Source: Pseudomonas abietaniphila
GTDB lineage: Bacteria > Pseudomonadota > Gammaproteobacteria > Pseudomonadales > Pseudomonadaceae
DNA length: 64,000 nucleotides
Reading direction: 5' to 3'
Assembly: GCF_900100795.1 (NCBI RefSeq)
Contig: NZ_FNCO01000014.1
Span: 124,001 to 188,000, forward strand
Shown: in pieces, positions 39,027 to 46,491 of the stretch
How the letters are laid out: every line of letters begins with the position of its first letter
Position numbering within the stretch: the first letter of the stretch is position 1
Translations under genes and position numbers: made by a program
The notes under the pieces: model-generated
Told to the model about the DNA's origin: nothing
The model's database searches: none
The model's input: the letters and a program-made list of their open reading frames with translations, nothing else

Positions 39027-39429
39027 TCAACCCATTCCTCGGTGCGCTCAAGCCACCATTTCAACTCCTCGAAATCCATATCCATGACTTCCGAGGGTTG
39101 AACGCTCATGACCTTGACGACAACAGTCACTCCTGACTGCCACCCCCGAGGTGCGTCAGCAAAAAATCGCGCGCTTCCTGAATCAGCGATGCCTGGTCCT
39201 CTTCCTCCAGCTCTTCAATGAGTGCTGGAGGGTGCTCGACCATCTTCGCCGCGAGGTCGATCAGGGTGGCAAAGTCGATATCGACACCACCGCTGCCTTT
39301 GCCGTCGGAAGTCACGCGCAACGCGTGGCCGCGCAAGTACTTGAGCTTGCGAGTGACGGTCAGTTCGGTGAGCGTTTCTTTACCGAAGGTGACCGGGGCC
39401 GACAGCGGTAGATTTTTTTCCTTTGCCAT
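39002..39429 (-). CDS. Frameshifted tail assembly chaperone (gpG-GT type product)
   Basis: The 100-residue chaperone frame contains T-TTT-TTG (39166-39160 on the minus strand), a canonical -1 slippery heptamer, eleven codons before its stop. Slipping back one base opens a frame with no stop to 39002, adding 52 residues (for example MSVQPSEVMDMDFEELKWWL within it) for a product of about 142. Paired chaperone frames just upstream of the tape measure are almost universal in long-tailed phages. The frameshift itself is inferred. Confidence 0.75.
39127..39429 (-). CDS. Tail assembly chaperone, short form (gp41-like)
   Basis: The 100-residue acidic protein (MAKEKNLPLSAPVTFGKETL) contains ELTVTRKLKYLRGHALRV and DFATLIDLAAKMV, matching phage tail assembly chaperones of the Mu gp41 group. 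It sits between tail tube and tape measure. It terminates at TGA 39127 unless ribosomes shift at 39160-39166. Confidence 0.87.
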   Translation of the reverse strand: MAKEKNLPLSAPVTFGKETLTELTVTRKLKYLRGHALRVTSDGKGSGGVDIDFATLIDLAAKMVEHPPALIEELEEEDQASLIQEARDFLLTHLGGGSQE

Positions 39430-39797
39430 TACGAGACTTCCTCGGCAGACATGCCTTCAAAACGGCAAGCGATGTTGCCTTCTTCGGTGTTGCCGGTGCC
39501 CTCGCCAGCGAACCAGGCTTCACTCAGCGTGATGACCTTGCCGTTGGAGAGTTCCAGCGTGATGGTGGCGTCGTCCAGCGTGACCAGGTCTTCGAGGCTC
39601 AGCTCTTGCCGGTCAGTGATTTCGCCCTCGATGAAAGGAACCTGCGGGGTCTCCTTGTAACCGTGGACCGTATCGGCGCCGACGACGCCTTCGCGTTTCG
39701 GCTTGCCGAGGTTGTAGGTAAAGTTGCCCTTGGCGAAATAGATATCGCCGTTCACCTTCAGGGCGATGATTCCCCCGATGCGGTTTTTGCCTGCCAT
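39429..39797 (-). CDS. Tail tube protein (Mu gpM-like)
   Basis: A 122-residue protein starting MAGKNRIGGIIALKVNGDIYFAKGNF with GADTVHGYKETPQVPFIEGEITD near 37-60, the signature of the Mu-type tail tube family. It follows the sheath gene, as in Mu. It forms the inner tube of the contractile tail. Confidence 0.93.
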   Translation of the reverse strand: MAGKNRIGGIIALKVNGDIYFAKGNFTYNLGKPKREGVVGADTVHGYKETPQVPFIEGEITDRQELSLEDLVTLDDATITLELSNGKVITLSEAWFAGEGTGNTEEGNIACRFEGMSAEEVS

Positions 39798-39820
39798 GTG
39801 CTATCTCCTGGCCGTCGCCG

Positions 39821-41293
39821 TTACAGGCGGAACTGAATTTTGTTGGCGACGATTCGCAGTTGATTGACCAGGTCCGGAGGCAGCAGCATGTCTGCGCGGT
39901 TCGGATCGCTTTCGTTACGCTCGGAAATCAGGTTGGCCTTGAAGTCCGGCATGTTTTCTGCGAGCCCCAAACGCTCCCACTCCCGAAACTTCGAAATGGC
40001 CTCGGCCTTCAAGACAACCGGCGTGACCACGGGCTGGCCCGCGCCGTAGCGCGTGCCATCGTCCGCCAGCTTGTGGCGCGGGTACTTGCGCAAGATGTAG
40101 TCGCGCCAGTCATGTCGGATGTACATCAGGGTGAACAGCGTCTCGCTGTCCAGGTAGCTGATGTCTGCGCCTCCGGCGGTGTTGGTCTTGTACGTTGTGA
40201 TCAGACGCTCAACGACCATGGTGCCGTCGTTGTTGACCTTGCTGGTTGCAATACCGTCAAACAGCAGCAAGTTGCGCTCTTGGTTGGTGAGCTTGTCGGC
40301 GGCAGACGGCGCCAGGCACCACGCGTACTGCAAGTTCTGAATCGGACGGGCCGGATCGATTGCGGCATACAGGGCGGCAATGGCCATGGTTTCAGCCGCT
40401 TTCTCGTAAGCCGGCATCGGCTCATCGTTGGCCATCATGATGACCAGGTGCTGGTTGTTGTGGCTGTCGCCCAACGTGCCAAGCGAACCTTGCGTGCCGC
40501 GCGCGGCCGTGAAAGCGTGCGCCTCAATCTCGCGATCCCATGCAAACCGGCTGTTGAGCTCGGTCTTCACAGTCGCCAGCGTGGCGGAATCGGCGTACGC
40601 CAAAGCCCATACCTGAAACCACTCATCACCGAGCGCGGCGAGAGCGGGTGCCAGATCCGGGTTGCCGGTGCCACCTGTAAAAGCGCTGATGGTGACAGCA
40701 ACCCCAGCAGGCAGGACCTGCCCTACGTAGTAGTTCACGCGCGCGTTCAGGGTGTTGCCCGGTTCGCCCTTATGGCGGCTGGTCAGGGTAACGGTGCCAG
40801 TGGCGGCCGTTGCAGTCACAGGCATGTCATCGGCAGCCGTAACAGCAGCAACCACTGCAGTCGCGATAGCCGTGGCCGTGTCGCCGCTCAGCACGCCGAC
40901 GGATACACGCCGCCCGGCGATTAGCAGCTCAATGGTGCCCGATGCAGTGGCGGGACCCGTAAAAGCGAGCGTGGCGGTTGCGGCGACACCCGATGCAGGA
41001 TCCACCACCGGCATAACCTGCAGCTCGGTATAGGTGTCGATCTTCATGGCAGCGCGAACCATGCCCGCCAGCATGGAGCCTTTGCCGAACTGGACATCGG
41101 CCTGCGCAGGGCTGGTGATGCGGATCAGCGTGTTCGCAGCGGCCAAGCCATCAGCGAGCTTCTGCCCGATCAGCAGGCGGCGATAGCTGACGGGCTGGGG
41201 GCCACGTACAGCCTTGGTGTTATCAATCTCGCTGTAGACACCGGGCTTGCGAAGCGTGCCGGCGCTAGGGATCGTATCGAATCCGATAGCCAT
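39821..41293 (-). CDS. Contractile tail sheath protein (Mu gpL-like)
   Basis: The 490-residue protein starts MAIGFDTIPSAGTLRKPGVY and has PQPVSYRRLLIGQKLADG near 32-50, and a C-terminal domain with YIRHDWRDYILRKYPRHKLADDG, both features of the Mu-type sheath family. It defines the phage as a myovirus. It lies 23 bases before the tube gene. Confidence 0.95.
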   Translation of the reverse strand: MAIGFDTIPSAGTLRKPGVYSEIDNTKAVRGPQPVSYRRLLIGQKLADGLAAANTLIRITSPAQADVQFGKGSMLAGMVRAAMKIDTYTELQVMPVVDPASGVAATATLAFTGPATASGTIELLIAGRRVSVGVLSGDTATAIATAVVAAVTAADDMPVTATAATGTVTLTSRHKGEPGNTLNARVNYYVGQVLPAGVAVTISAFTGGTGNPDLAPALAALGDEWFQVWALAYADSATLATVKTELNSRFAWDREIEAHAFTAARGTQGSLGTLGDSHNNQHLVIMMANDEPMPAYEKAAETMAIAALYAAIDPARPIQNLQYAWCLAPSAADKLTNQERNLLLFDGIATSKVNNDGTMVVERLITTYKTNTAGGADISYLDSETLFTLMYIRHDWRDYILRKYPRHKLADDGTRYGAGQPVVTPVVLKAEAISKFREWERLGLAENMPDFKANLISERNESDPNRADMLLPPDLVNQLRIVANKIQFRL

Positions 41294-41478
41294 TATTTCT
41301 CACCCTTGGTTTCGGCCGGTACAGCAGCCTCTTTGATCGTTACGTCACCGGCCTTTTGCTTGCGGATCCAGTAACTGTTCAGTTCAACAGGCAGGCCTTC
41401 CGGCTTGATCTGCTCGTAGGTGTCGGGATGTCGCACCAGGCGACCCTCGACCGGCTTCACGATCACACGCGTGGTCAT
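41293..41478 (-). CDS. DUF2635 small tail protein
   Basis: A 61-residue protein starting MTTRVIVKPVEGRLVRHPDT, the DUF2635 opening. It sits between the gp37-like gene and the sheath gene as in other Mu-like tails. The ATG overlaps the upstream stop by four bases, and the longer frame from 41640 is rejected. Function is unknown. Confidence 0.85.
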   Translation of the reverse strand: MTTRVIVKPVEGRLVRHPDTYEQIKPEGLPVELNSYWIRKQKAGDVTIKEAAVPAETKGEK

Positions 41479-42029
41479 GGGTTCAGGTCCTCGATGATTG
41501 TTTTCGCACGGTCGGCCGGGTCTGGCTGGGCATTGCCCAGGCTGTACTCGGTGTTCAGCGTGTTGAAGTTGGGGAGTGAATCGTTGAAGTTGTCGTCGGG
41601 GTGACGATCGAGGTATTCGGCGTTGAAGACGATCCGGCATCCGCCGAGCAACTCGTCGCCCTCGTCACGGATCACCATGCGGGTCTGTGCGTAACGCAGG
41701 TCGTTGACGGTGTCGCCAAGCGTGTCGTCCTGCAGCAGCAGGTTTTCAACTTGCCGGCATATGGCATCCAGCGTGTCGTCCAGGGCAGCGTCTGCGCTGG
41801 CATGAATCTCGACCACGAGCTGCACCGTGCGCAGGTACTCGCGCGGCGCCGAGTTGAAGATCACCCCGCTCTCATCCATCGTGTAGACGATGATCGCCGG
41901 TAACTCGTCCTGCCATCCATTGGTGATCAGCGGAGCAACGCGGCTTGCGAAAACACTGGCGCCTGCGGATGTTCGCCCAAGCAACTGCGCAACCGCCTGT
42001 TTGCGGATGAGCTCTCGCGGGTGAGCCAT
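41475..42029 (-). CDS. Tail terminator-like protein (Gp37/DUF1834 type)
   Basis: The 184-residue protein (MAHPRELIRKQAVAQLLGRT start) has LPAIIVYTMDE, RTVQLVVEIHA and a VNDLRYAQTRMVIRDEGD stretch. These match minor tail proteins at this position in Mu-like phages (Gp37 or DUF1834), thought to cap the tail or join it to the head. Exact family membership needs a profile search. Confidence 0.75.
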   Translation of the reverse strand: MAHPRELIRKQAVAQLLGRTSAGASVFASRVAPLITNGWQDELPAIIVYTMDESGVIFNSAPREYLRTVQLVVEIHASADAALDDTLDAICRQVENLLLQDDTLGDTVNDLRYAQTRMVIRDEGDELLGGCRIVFNAEYLDRHPDDNFNDSLPNFNTLNTEYSLGNAQPDPADRAKTIIEDLNP

Positions 42030-42032
42030 GGA

Positions 42033-42362
42033 TTAAGCCTTCTTGAGGATGATGGTCACGCCAGCGACGCCGTCAGGTTGCACGTCGTTGATCCGGTAGA
42101 GCTGACCGCGAGCTCGGACACGATCGCGGTTAGTCGGCTCGTTCGGAAGATCGACCAGACACACGCCGAGCACCGGGTTCAAACTCGATATCGGCGCCCC
42201 CGTTTCTGTATCAACAGTGATGTGAGCGGAGTCGAACACGGCCTTTGGTAGCTGGACGCCCGGCTCAACACCATCAGTAAGCCACCAGACAGTGCCGGGC
42301 TCTTCGTTGAAGGTTTTCACCGCAACGCCCAGCATGCGGCCAGCCATGCTGGCCCAGCCCAT
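42033..42362 (-). CDS. Head-tail connector-like protein
   Basis: The 109-residue protein (MGWASMAGRMLGVAVKTFNEE) has beta-rich text VRARGQLYRINDVQPDGVAGVTIILKKA at its end. It resembles the lambda gpFII/Gifsy-2 head completion group placed between the decoration and tail genes. The call rests mainly on position. Confidence 0.6.
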   Translation of the reverse strand: MGWASMAGRMLGVAVKTFNEEPGTVWWLTDGVEPGVQLPKAVFDSAHITVDTETGAPISSLNPVLGVCLVDLPNEPTNRDRVRARGQLYRINDVQPDGVAGVTIILKKA

Positions 42363-42715
42363 TACGGCACCGCTACGGGTGCGGACACACCGTTCAGGCG
42401 GCAGGCGCCGGTGGCTGATGGGTTTGCAGCCACATCAGTGGCAACGCCGACCAGTACCAGACCGGTAGCCGACACGTTGGTCAGCGCACGGCTGGACGTG
42501 TTCATGTAGATGGGATCGCCAATTGCCCAGGCTTGAGCACTGATCTTGGCCAGGCCGAACACACCGTCAAGCTTGAGCACAACGGGGTCGCCTGCAGCTT
42601 CAGTGGTTGCGGCTACACCGATGATCGAACCGACTTTGTAAAGTTGGCCCGAGATGGTGCCCCCAGCGGGAGCCGGTACGGTCAGGCAATCGCCGTGCTG
42701 GATAAAAGTCTTCAT
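42362..42715 (-). CDS. DUF2190 capsid decoration-like protein
   Basis: The 117-residue protein starts MKTFIQHGDCLTVPAPAGGTISGQ and has AWAIGDPIYMNTSSRAL, features of DUF2190 proteins encoded next to phage major capsid genes and thought to decorate the capsid. It follows the capsid fusion gene beyond a terminator hairpin. Confidence 0.87.
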   Translation of the reverse strand: MKTFIQHGDCLTVPAPAGGTISGQLYKVGSIIGVAATTEAAGDPVVLKLDGVFGLAKISAQAWAIGDPIYMNTSSRALTNVSATGLVLVGVATDVAANPSATGACRLNGVSAPVAVP

Positions 42716-42746
42716 GCAAGGTCCCCTTTAGAGACTGGAACTGGAA

Positions 42747-42774
42747 AACAAAAGGGCGCCGCGCGGCGCCCTTT
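42747..42774 (-). terminator. Terminator hairpin after the capsid gene
   Basis: AAAGGGCGCCGC/GCGGCGCCCTTT is a perfect 24-base palindrome. On the minus strand it is followed by TGTTTTCC. It lies between the capsid fusion gene and DUF2190, so it may lower expression of downstream genes relative to capsid. Confidence 0.75.
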
Positions 42775-42797
42775 GGGGTTCAGGTCGATCTGGCGAG

Positions 42798-44804
42798 TTA
42801 CGCGCCTGGGTTCTTGTACGCGCCGCGGAAGTCGATCCAAGCTGCACCGAACACCAAGCGGGCCTTGATCTCCATGCCATCGACCTCGAAGCCTTCGCGG
42901 GTTTCAGTGAAAACACCTGGCTCGCCTTCGAGGTATGCGTATTCGAAGGTATCGACGCCGCCCGGTGCCGCGTACAGGTACCACTGGTTGCCAGTGATGC
43001 GGGCATCGACGATCACCGTCAGCGACGCGTTACGCACATCGTTGATGTCGGCGTTCTTCGCTGGCACGTAATTGGAACTGGTGAACTGGTAAGCCTCAAG
43101 CTCCTTGTCAGGACCGACAACCAGGAACTCTGGGGCAAGGTTGAGGAACTCACCCGCCTTGCTTTTTTGTTTGCGCATTGCGGCGCGAGCAGCGGCCAGA
43201 GTGGCAGTGTTGATGGCACCACCACTGGCCGCAACGTTACCGTGGTTTACGTCAAAGAACGGAGTGCCGTCGGTGAAGTTCGGGTTACCCAACAGCAGAG
43301 CCCAAACTACGTTCGACTCGGTTGCAGCTGCAGCGTTACCCAGTGCAGCAGGGACACGAGTCAACGCACCAAGGTCATCGTTAACGATGGTTTCCCATGT
43401 GATCGCGATGATCTTGCCGAACTTGGCGACCTTGATCGGCGCGCCGTCTTCAGAGAGAGTGCCGTACTTGTATTCGCCATGTTCTTTGACGAGTTCCAGC
43501 GCTGAAATATCGCCCAGCGCAGCGCGGGTTACGGCGCGGAAGTCCGGCACAGTGGTCTGACGGCCAAGCGGGCGCCAGGTTTGCGGGGCGTTCTCGTAAC
43601 CAGCACGTAGCGTGCGGTTGACGGTGCTGCCCAGCAACAGCGGGAAATCACTGGTGGTGTGCATACCGGCGGCGCGGACTGCTTGGCGATCACAGCCCAA
43701 TGCGGCGCGGGCCACCTCTTGCGGAGTCATGCCGCGAGCGTTACCGCCGGCCATCTCGATGAACTCACGCGCCATGTCCACCATACGCATGCCGCGGAAC
43801 TCGCGACCAGCCTCTTCCAACTGGACCCCGTTATCGCAACGGTTGAGCAGCGCGTTCTGCATCGCAGCGCGCTTGGCGGTAAGGACTGCCATGTCTTGGC
43901 CGCCGGTGACGGTAGGCTGGCTGTTTCGGGTGTTAGGCTGATCCTTGGCCTGGCGCTCGGCAAGCTTGTCGATGATCGCGGCGCTGGCATCGGAAACAGG
44001 CACAGCACGGGCGATAATATCTTCGACGAATTCCTCGTCATCCAGACTCACCTTGCGCGCCATTGTGCGGATGGTGAGGCTACGGAGGCGCTCGGACTCA
44101 GTGGCTTCACGGCGAAGCTTTTCCTCGGCCGCGCGCTTCTCTTCTTCGGTCATCTCTTCTTCCTCTTCGGTGTCAGGCACGGCGGCCGGTTTCTCGGAGG
44201 GCTCAGACGCCTCCCGAACTTCAAAAATGGTTTTGAATCGCTGGCCTTCGTACTCGGCCGGGGTCTTGGCGCTGCGAACCTTTGCGCCATCGTCGAAGCC
44301 TATCGGAACGAGGGAAAGCTCCAACGGCTCCCAATCGACTGCGCGGTAAGTGGGGAGCTTGTCGTCTTCTTCCTCAACAACCTCATAACGGTGCACGGCG
44401 TAGCCAACGCTGATATTTCGAAGGATGCCGTCCACAACATCCTTGAAGACCACGTCTGCATCTTCACGCTTGCTGAACCTGACGAGAGCGTGACCCTCGC
44501 CACCCTCAAGCCATGCCCGTTCGACAACCGCCAGTACTGCACTCAGCTGGTACTGGTTGTGGGTATCGAGTAGCGGCGCGCCGTTGTTGAGTCGGTCGAG
44601 GCGCACAGCGCCGTCGCTGACATCAAGCTCTTCCATGTAGCTGCCGACATCCCAGGACCAGCGGCGGCCTTTCGCGCCGGTGGTCCACGTCAGCTCAACG
44701 GTTCGGGCATCAATGTCAACTGAGCCAGGCCGCACCGCAGCGCGCAGGCTGAGCATCGGCGTCTCATGTGTCTTGCGAGTCATCACCTGATTCGGCATTG
44801 GCAT
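42798..44804 (-). CDS. Prohead protease-major capsid fusion protein
   Basis: The 668-residue protein joins an HK97-type prohead protease half (LRAAVRPGSVDIDARTVELTW, then VRFSKREDADVVFKDVVDG and NISVGYAV, about residues 15-170) to a helical acidic delta-like linker (about 215-300). The major capsid half follows (from about 330, with TWRPLGRQTTVPDF and IAITWETIVNDDLGAL). Such fusions are known in phages with lambda-like head modules. Self-cleavage is expected to release the capsid subunit. The start is uncertain among ATGs at 44804, 44798 and 44783; GGAAGAG supports the first. It overlaps the portal gene by 41 bases. Confidence 0.9.
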   Translation of the reverse strand: MPMPNQVMTRKTHETPMLSLRAAVRPGSVDIDARTVELTWTTGAKGRRWSWDVGSYMEELDVSDGAVRLDRLNNGAPLLDTHNQYQLSAVLAVVERAWLEGGEGHALVRFSKREDADVVFKDVVDGILRNISVGYAVHRYEVVEEEDDKLPTYRAVDWEPLELSLVPIGFDDGAKVRSAKTPAEYEGQRFKTIFEVREASEPSEKPAAVPDTEEEEEMTEEEKRAAEEKLRREATESERLRSLTIRTMARKVSLDDEEFVEDIIARAVPVSDASAAIIDKLAERQAKDQPNTRNSQPTVTGGQDMAVLTAKRAAMQNALLNRCDNGVQLEEAGREFRGMRMVDMAREFIEMAGGNARGMTPQEVARAALGCDRQAVRAAGMHTTSDFPLLLGSTVNRTLRAGYENAPQTWRPLGRQTTVPDFRAVTRAALGDISALELVKEHGEYKYGTLSEDGAPIKVAKFGKIIAITWETIVNDDLGALTRVPAALGNAAAATESNVVWALLLGNPNFTDGTPFFDVNHGNVAASGGAINTATLAAARAAMRKQKSKAGEFLNLAPEFLVVGPDKELEAYQFTSSNYVPAKNADINDVRNASLTVIVDARITGNQWYLYAAPGGVDTFEYAYLEGEPGVFTETREGFEVDGMEIKARLVFGAAWIDFRGAYKNPGA

Positions 44805-46281
44805 CGTCTGGTATCTCTTCCGGTGGTGGCGGCTGACTGGCTGCGCCGGCGGCGGCAACCATGCGAGGGTCGCAGTCAAGGACCAGGCCCAGGCTGTCGA
44901 TCAGTGCGTTGGAGTCAGCGATGTCTTGCGCGTGTTGTTTCGGATCGGTCACGCCCAGTTCTCGCAGTGCGTCCGGCCAAGTGGTCAGGCCGTTGCGCAC
45001 GCGATCCTTGACGTTGTCGGTTTCGGTTTTCGGGTCGACCATGTCGCGGCGAGGTGGAACCCACTGTGCTTTTACGTCGTCACGAACGCCGCCGGGCAGT
45101 AGAACCTGCCCTTCCATGAACCAGCGCCAAACCGGATCGCAGAGCTGTGGGATCAACATCCGCCACTGCCAGACGTCTATGCGTCGGGCAAAGTGCAGCC
45201 AGCCCAGCCGGCCGCTTGAGAAGTTGACCCCCTTCAAGTCGCCCGTAAGCAGCTCGTAGGGAATACCCATACCCACGGACATGGCGTGCAGTTGCTGCCA
45301 TGCGTAGGTGGTGTAACCGTTGAATGAAGGTGGTGTACCAAAGCTGACGCTTTCGCCGAAGCCCAGCTCCTGGATGATCCCTGGCTCGACACGATCCAGT
45401 AGCGGCGGTTTCTTGCCGCCGGGCGTGCCCGAGTTTTCGTCCTTGGTGATGAATGCCGCGAAGCAGGAGGCGATTTTCGCCTGCTCCATCACCGCATCTT
45501 CCATCTCATCAAAGCTGCGCATGCGCTGCATGACGGGAGCAAACCAGGTGTAGCCGCGGGCTTGGCCAGGGCGCTTCGGCAGGAAGATGTGAATCACGTC
45601 TTCGGCCGGAACCCGCTTCGATAGACTCGAGCCCCAGACACGGTTACCGCCTGGGTGCTCATCGAACAACCAGTAGGCGACTCGACGCCCCAAGGCATCG
45701 AACTCAATACCCTGGATGATCCGGTTGAGGCCGACGAGTTCGGCCTTGCTCTCATCGAGAAAATCAGGCTCAAGGATCTGCAGCTGCATCGGAACGGGCA
45801 GACCGTCGGAACTAAAGCGACGGCGACGGCGCAGCAAACATTCGCCAGATTCAGCGACCGTTTCCATGATCTTGTGCTGCAGGCCGTAGAAGTTCTCCAG
45901 GCCATCTGCATCGCAAAGGGTGGTTTCGGCCCAGGCCTTCCAAAGCCCTACCAGTGTTTTGTTATCACGATCCTTGCCCAGGGGGCGAGGCACGACACCC
46001 GCGCCGACAACGTTGTCAGCGATGCCGGTTACGGCGCGCTCGGCATACGGGTTGTTACGTCGCATGTCTCGCGCCCGGTTCCGCAGCACCGCGAGCGCCG
46101 GAGCGTTCTCGGCATTCGCATCAGTGCCCGCGCTTCGCCAACCATCGTTACGACGGCCGCCAGCGGCGCCCTCAAACCTGCGCTTGATCATGTCCATTGC
46201 CATGTCTGTGCGCAGCTTCTTCAGCCTCATTTCCGAACGCTTGGCCGCGAGTCCGGGGAACAGATTGTCAATCATCCCCAT
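44764..46281 (-). CDS. Phage portal protein (lambda gpB family)
   Basis: The 505-residue protein (start MGMIDNLFPGLAAKRSEM) has NNPYAERAVTGIADNVVGAG near 78-97, WQQLHAMSVGMGIPYELLTGDLKGVNFSSGR near 325-355 (the lambda portal motif) and an acidic Pro-rich tail. It forms the dodecameric DNA gate of the head. AAGGGGT precedes the ATG at 46281. Confidence 0.95.
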   Translation of the reverse strand: MGMIDNLFPGLAAKRSEMRLKKLRTDMAMDMIKRRFEGAAGGRRNDGWRSAGTDANAENAPALAVLRNRARDMRRNNPYAERAVTGIADNVVGAGVVPRPLGKDRDNKTLVGLWKAWAETTLCDADGLENFYGLQHKIMETVAESGECLLRRRRRFSSDGLPVPMQLQILEPDFLDESKAELVGLNRIIQGIEFDALGRRVAYWLFDEHPGGNRVWGSSLSKRVPAEDVIHIFLPKRPGQARGYTWFAPVMQRMRSFDEMEDAVMEQAKIASCFAAFITKDENSGTPGGKKPPLLDRVEPGIIQELGFGESVSFGTPPSFNGYTTYAWQQLHAMSVGMGIPYELLTGDLKGVNFSSGRLGWLHFARRIDVWQWRMLIPQLCDPVWRWFMEGQVLLPGGVRDDVKAQWVPPRRDMVDPKTETDNVKDRVRNGLTTWPDALRELGVTDPKQHAQDIADSNALIDSLGLVLDCDPRMVAAAGAASQPPPPEEIPDDANAESGDDSQDT

Positions 46282-46282
46282 G

Positions 46283-46486
46283 TCAGTACCCCTTGGAGAA
46301 CGCGGCGTATCGGCGGCCGCCATCGTTGCAGGCGTTCAGACCAAGCTCGGTGGCCATCAACTTGAGGATCCGCATCATTTCATCGAGCGATCGGTAGGTG
46401 ACGCTCTTGTCTGCATAGCGGACCGACAGCGCCCCCTCTGCAATGGCTGCGGCCAAGGCAGTGTGTTGCTCGATCGTGAATGCCAT
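46283..46486 (-). CDS. Head-tail joining protein (gpW family)
   Basis: The 67-residue protein MAFTIEQHTALAAAIAEG continues with SVRYADKSVTYRSLDEMMRI. It is the size and pattern of lambda gpW, which plugs the head-tail channel. It lies between terminase and portal, as in lambda. Confidence 0.92.
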   Translation of the reverse strand: MAFTIEQHTALAAAIAEGALSVRYADKSVTYRSLDEMMRILKLMATELGLNACNDGGRRYAAFSKGY

Positions 46487-46491
46487 CGGGT

